Source: Acidithrix ferrooxidans
Lineage (GTDB): Bacteria; Actinomycetota; Acidimicrobiia; Acidimicrobiales; Acidimicrobiaceae
DNA length: 35,139 nucleotides
Assembly (NCBI RefSeq): GCF_000949295.1
Contig: NZ_JXYS01000091.1
Span: forward strand, 1 to 35,139
Direction: 5' to 3'
The notes beneath the pieces are model-generated. The model was not told the origin of the DNA and did no database searches. It worked only from the letters and a program-made list of their open reading frames with translations. Both the position numbers and the translations under genes were made by a program. This document shows, one piece after another, positions 34,447 through 35,139 of the stretch (the first letter of the stretch is position 1; every line of letters starts with the position of its first letter).

Positions 34447-35139
34447 CTACAGTTGAGCAATCACCTTCTTGGTTCGAGCTAGGGTATCTACTACTCCAAG
34501 AATAGAGTAGATCTCTTTTTGGGCAGAGTTTGGAGTAGAGGAGATACGAAGGTTATGTAGACGTTTGTTATCATCTAACATCGTTACGTTCAAGCGGCTA
34601 TGGGTAGACACTTGAGCAAGAATGCTGTGAACACTTCTTTTGTCACCGGCTTGAGATAAGCTAAGTGCAATTGCTCCATAGAGGTGATAAGCAACTACTG
34701 AGATAAATAGATGAGCAGCGGTACGACTAGCTAGTTGGTGATAGATCGGTCTCATCCCTAGATTGCTCTTTAGGGCTTTGAATGCATCCTCTACCTTTGT
34801 TAGGGTCATATAGAGCTTCCAGATCTCTTCTGGTTCTAGATCGTTCCTATTGGTCTCAATCACATATGCACCATAGAGAGTCTCAGCTGCTTCTTTTACT
34901 TTTGGTTTCTCAGTCAAAACCAGCTCTTTGACCTTTTTGGTCATCGCCAGTTATGGCATCTATCTCATAGCGACGCGCAATAGAGCGATGCTCTTGCTTT
35001 AGCTTTCCTATTCTTGAAGCCACAGTTGTGGCATTGGAATATTGACCACGCTTAACTGAGTCAGCTAGTTTGTCAAATGCACTCTGGAACTTAGTTTGCA
35101 TACCTCTAGCAATTGCCTCTTCTTTATCCCTGCGACGCT
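34447..35139 (-). pseudogene. IS1634-type (IS4 superfamily) transposase, C-terminal part, frameshifted and partial
   Basis: The C-terminal half of an IS1634-family transposase. The first frame enters from the right edge (RRRDKEEAIARGMQTKF ... RSIARRYEIDAITGDDQ, to TGA at 34910). The second runs 34447-34944 (KKVKELVLTEKPKVKE, YVIETNRNDLEPEEIWKLY, TKVEDAFKALKSNLGMRPIY, HLFISVVAYHLYG). The blocks YVIxTNRxDL, EIWxLYxxLTxVEDAF and LGxRPIYH are characteristic. Removing one A from the A5 run in GACCAAAAAGGT (about 34932-34936) rejoins the frames as DDQKVKELVLTEK, so a single-base insertion disabled it. The N-terminal part lies outside the window. Confidence 0.85.

Overview
The window reads as a stretch of actinobacterial chromosome of moderate GC content. 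The gene content and order (rimI, tsaD, groES-groEL, guaB3, guaA, pcrA, sucC-sucD, purN-purH, folD, mdh/icd) match loci that are adjacent or near-adjacent in many Actinobacteria. Together with a stand-alone B12-binding methylmalonyl-CoA mutase subunit, this suggests a lower-GC actinobacterium, possibly class Acidimicrobiia (an Acidithrix-like organism would fit). That assignment is inference from gene content, not a database match. Almost all core genes are on the minus strand.

Layout from left to right. (1) 1-662: a decayed IS607-type element, with tnpA broken by one frameshift and the start of an overlapping second ORF. (2) 1046-3357: TCA cycle genes mdh and icd, with a terminator after mdh and a long hairpin between the two. 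(3) 3653-7691: a one-carbon/purine run transcribed purN-purH-folD-metF. PurN and PurH consume 10-formyl-THF, FolD produces it and MetF draws 5,10-methylene-THF off to methyl-THF. (4) 8268-10585: an OmpR-type response regulator and its histidine kinase, overlapping by 4 bp. (5) 10679-11007: an N-terminally truncated DUF805 remnant with a 21-bp-stem palindrome, then a structured element. (6) 11103-15426: sucC-sucD, a B12-binding mutase subunit and an acyl-CoA ligase, which together suggest propionate/branched acyl-CoA flow into succinate. (7) 15427-19841: short tandem repeats, a DUF885 protein and an MFS exporter, both on the plus strand, separated by 960 bp of AT-rich, structured, apparently non-coding DNA. 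That DNA holds two possible leader peptides and a perfect 30-bp palindrome. (8) 20034-26816: guaA-pcrA, guaB3 with its own terminator, an unrecognised 134-aa protein and a CoA-type NUDIX hydrolase. (9) 27138-30341: groES-groEL under a perfect CIRCE operator, with a dead IS1595-family element inserted exactly at the outer edge of the CIRCE. (10) 30415-33835: tsaD, a DinB-like protein and rimI, spaced by long gaps. (11) 34447-35139: the C-terminal part of an IS1634-type transposase, frameshifted and running off the window.

The housekeeping genes are intact. The transposases are all broken: by single-base homopolymer changes in IS607 and IS1634, and by several lesions in IS1595. I did not find a clearly new multi-gene system. 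The best leads are the structured 17651-18610 region, the palindromic repeat cluster in the DUF805 remnant, and the IS1595 insertion abutting the groESL operator.
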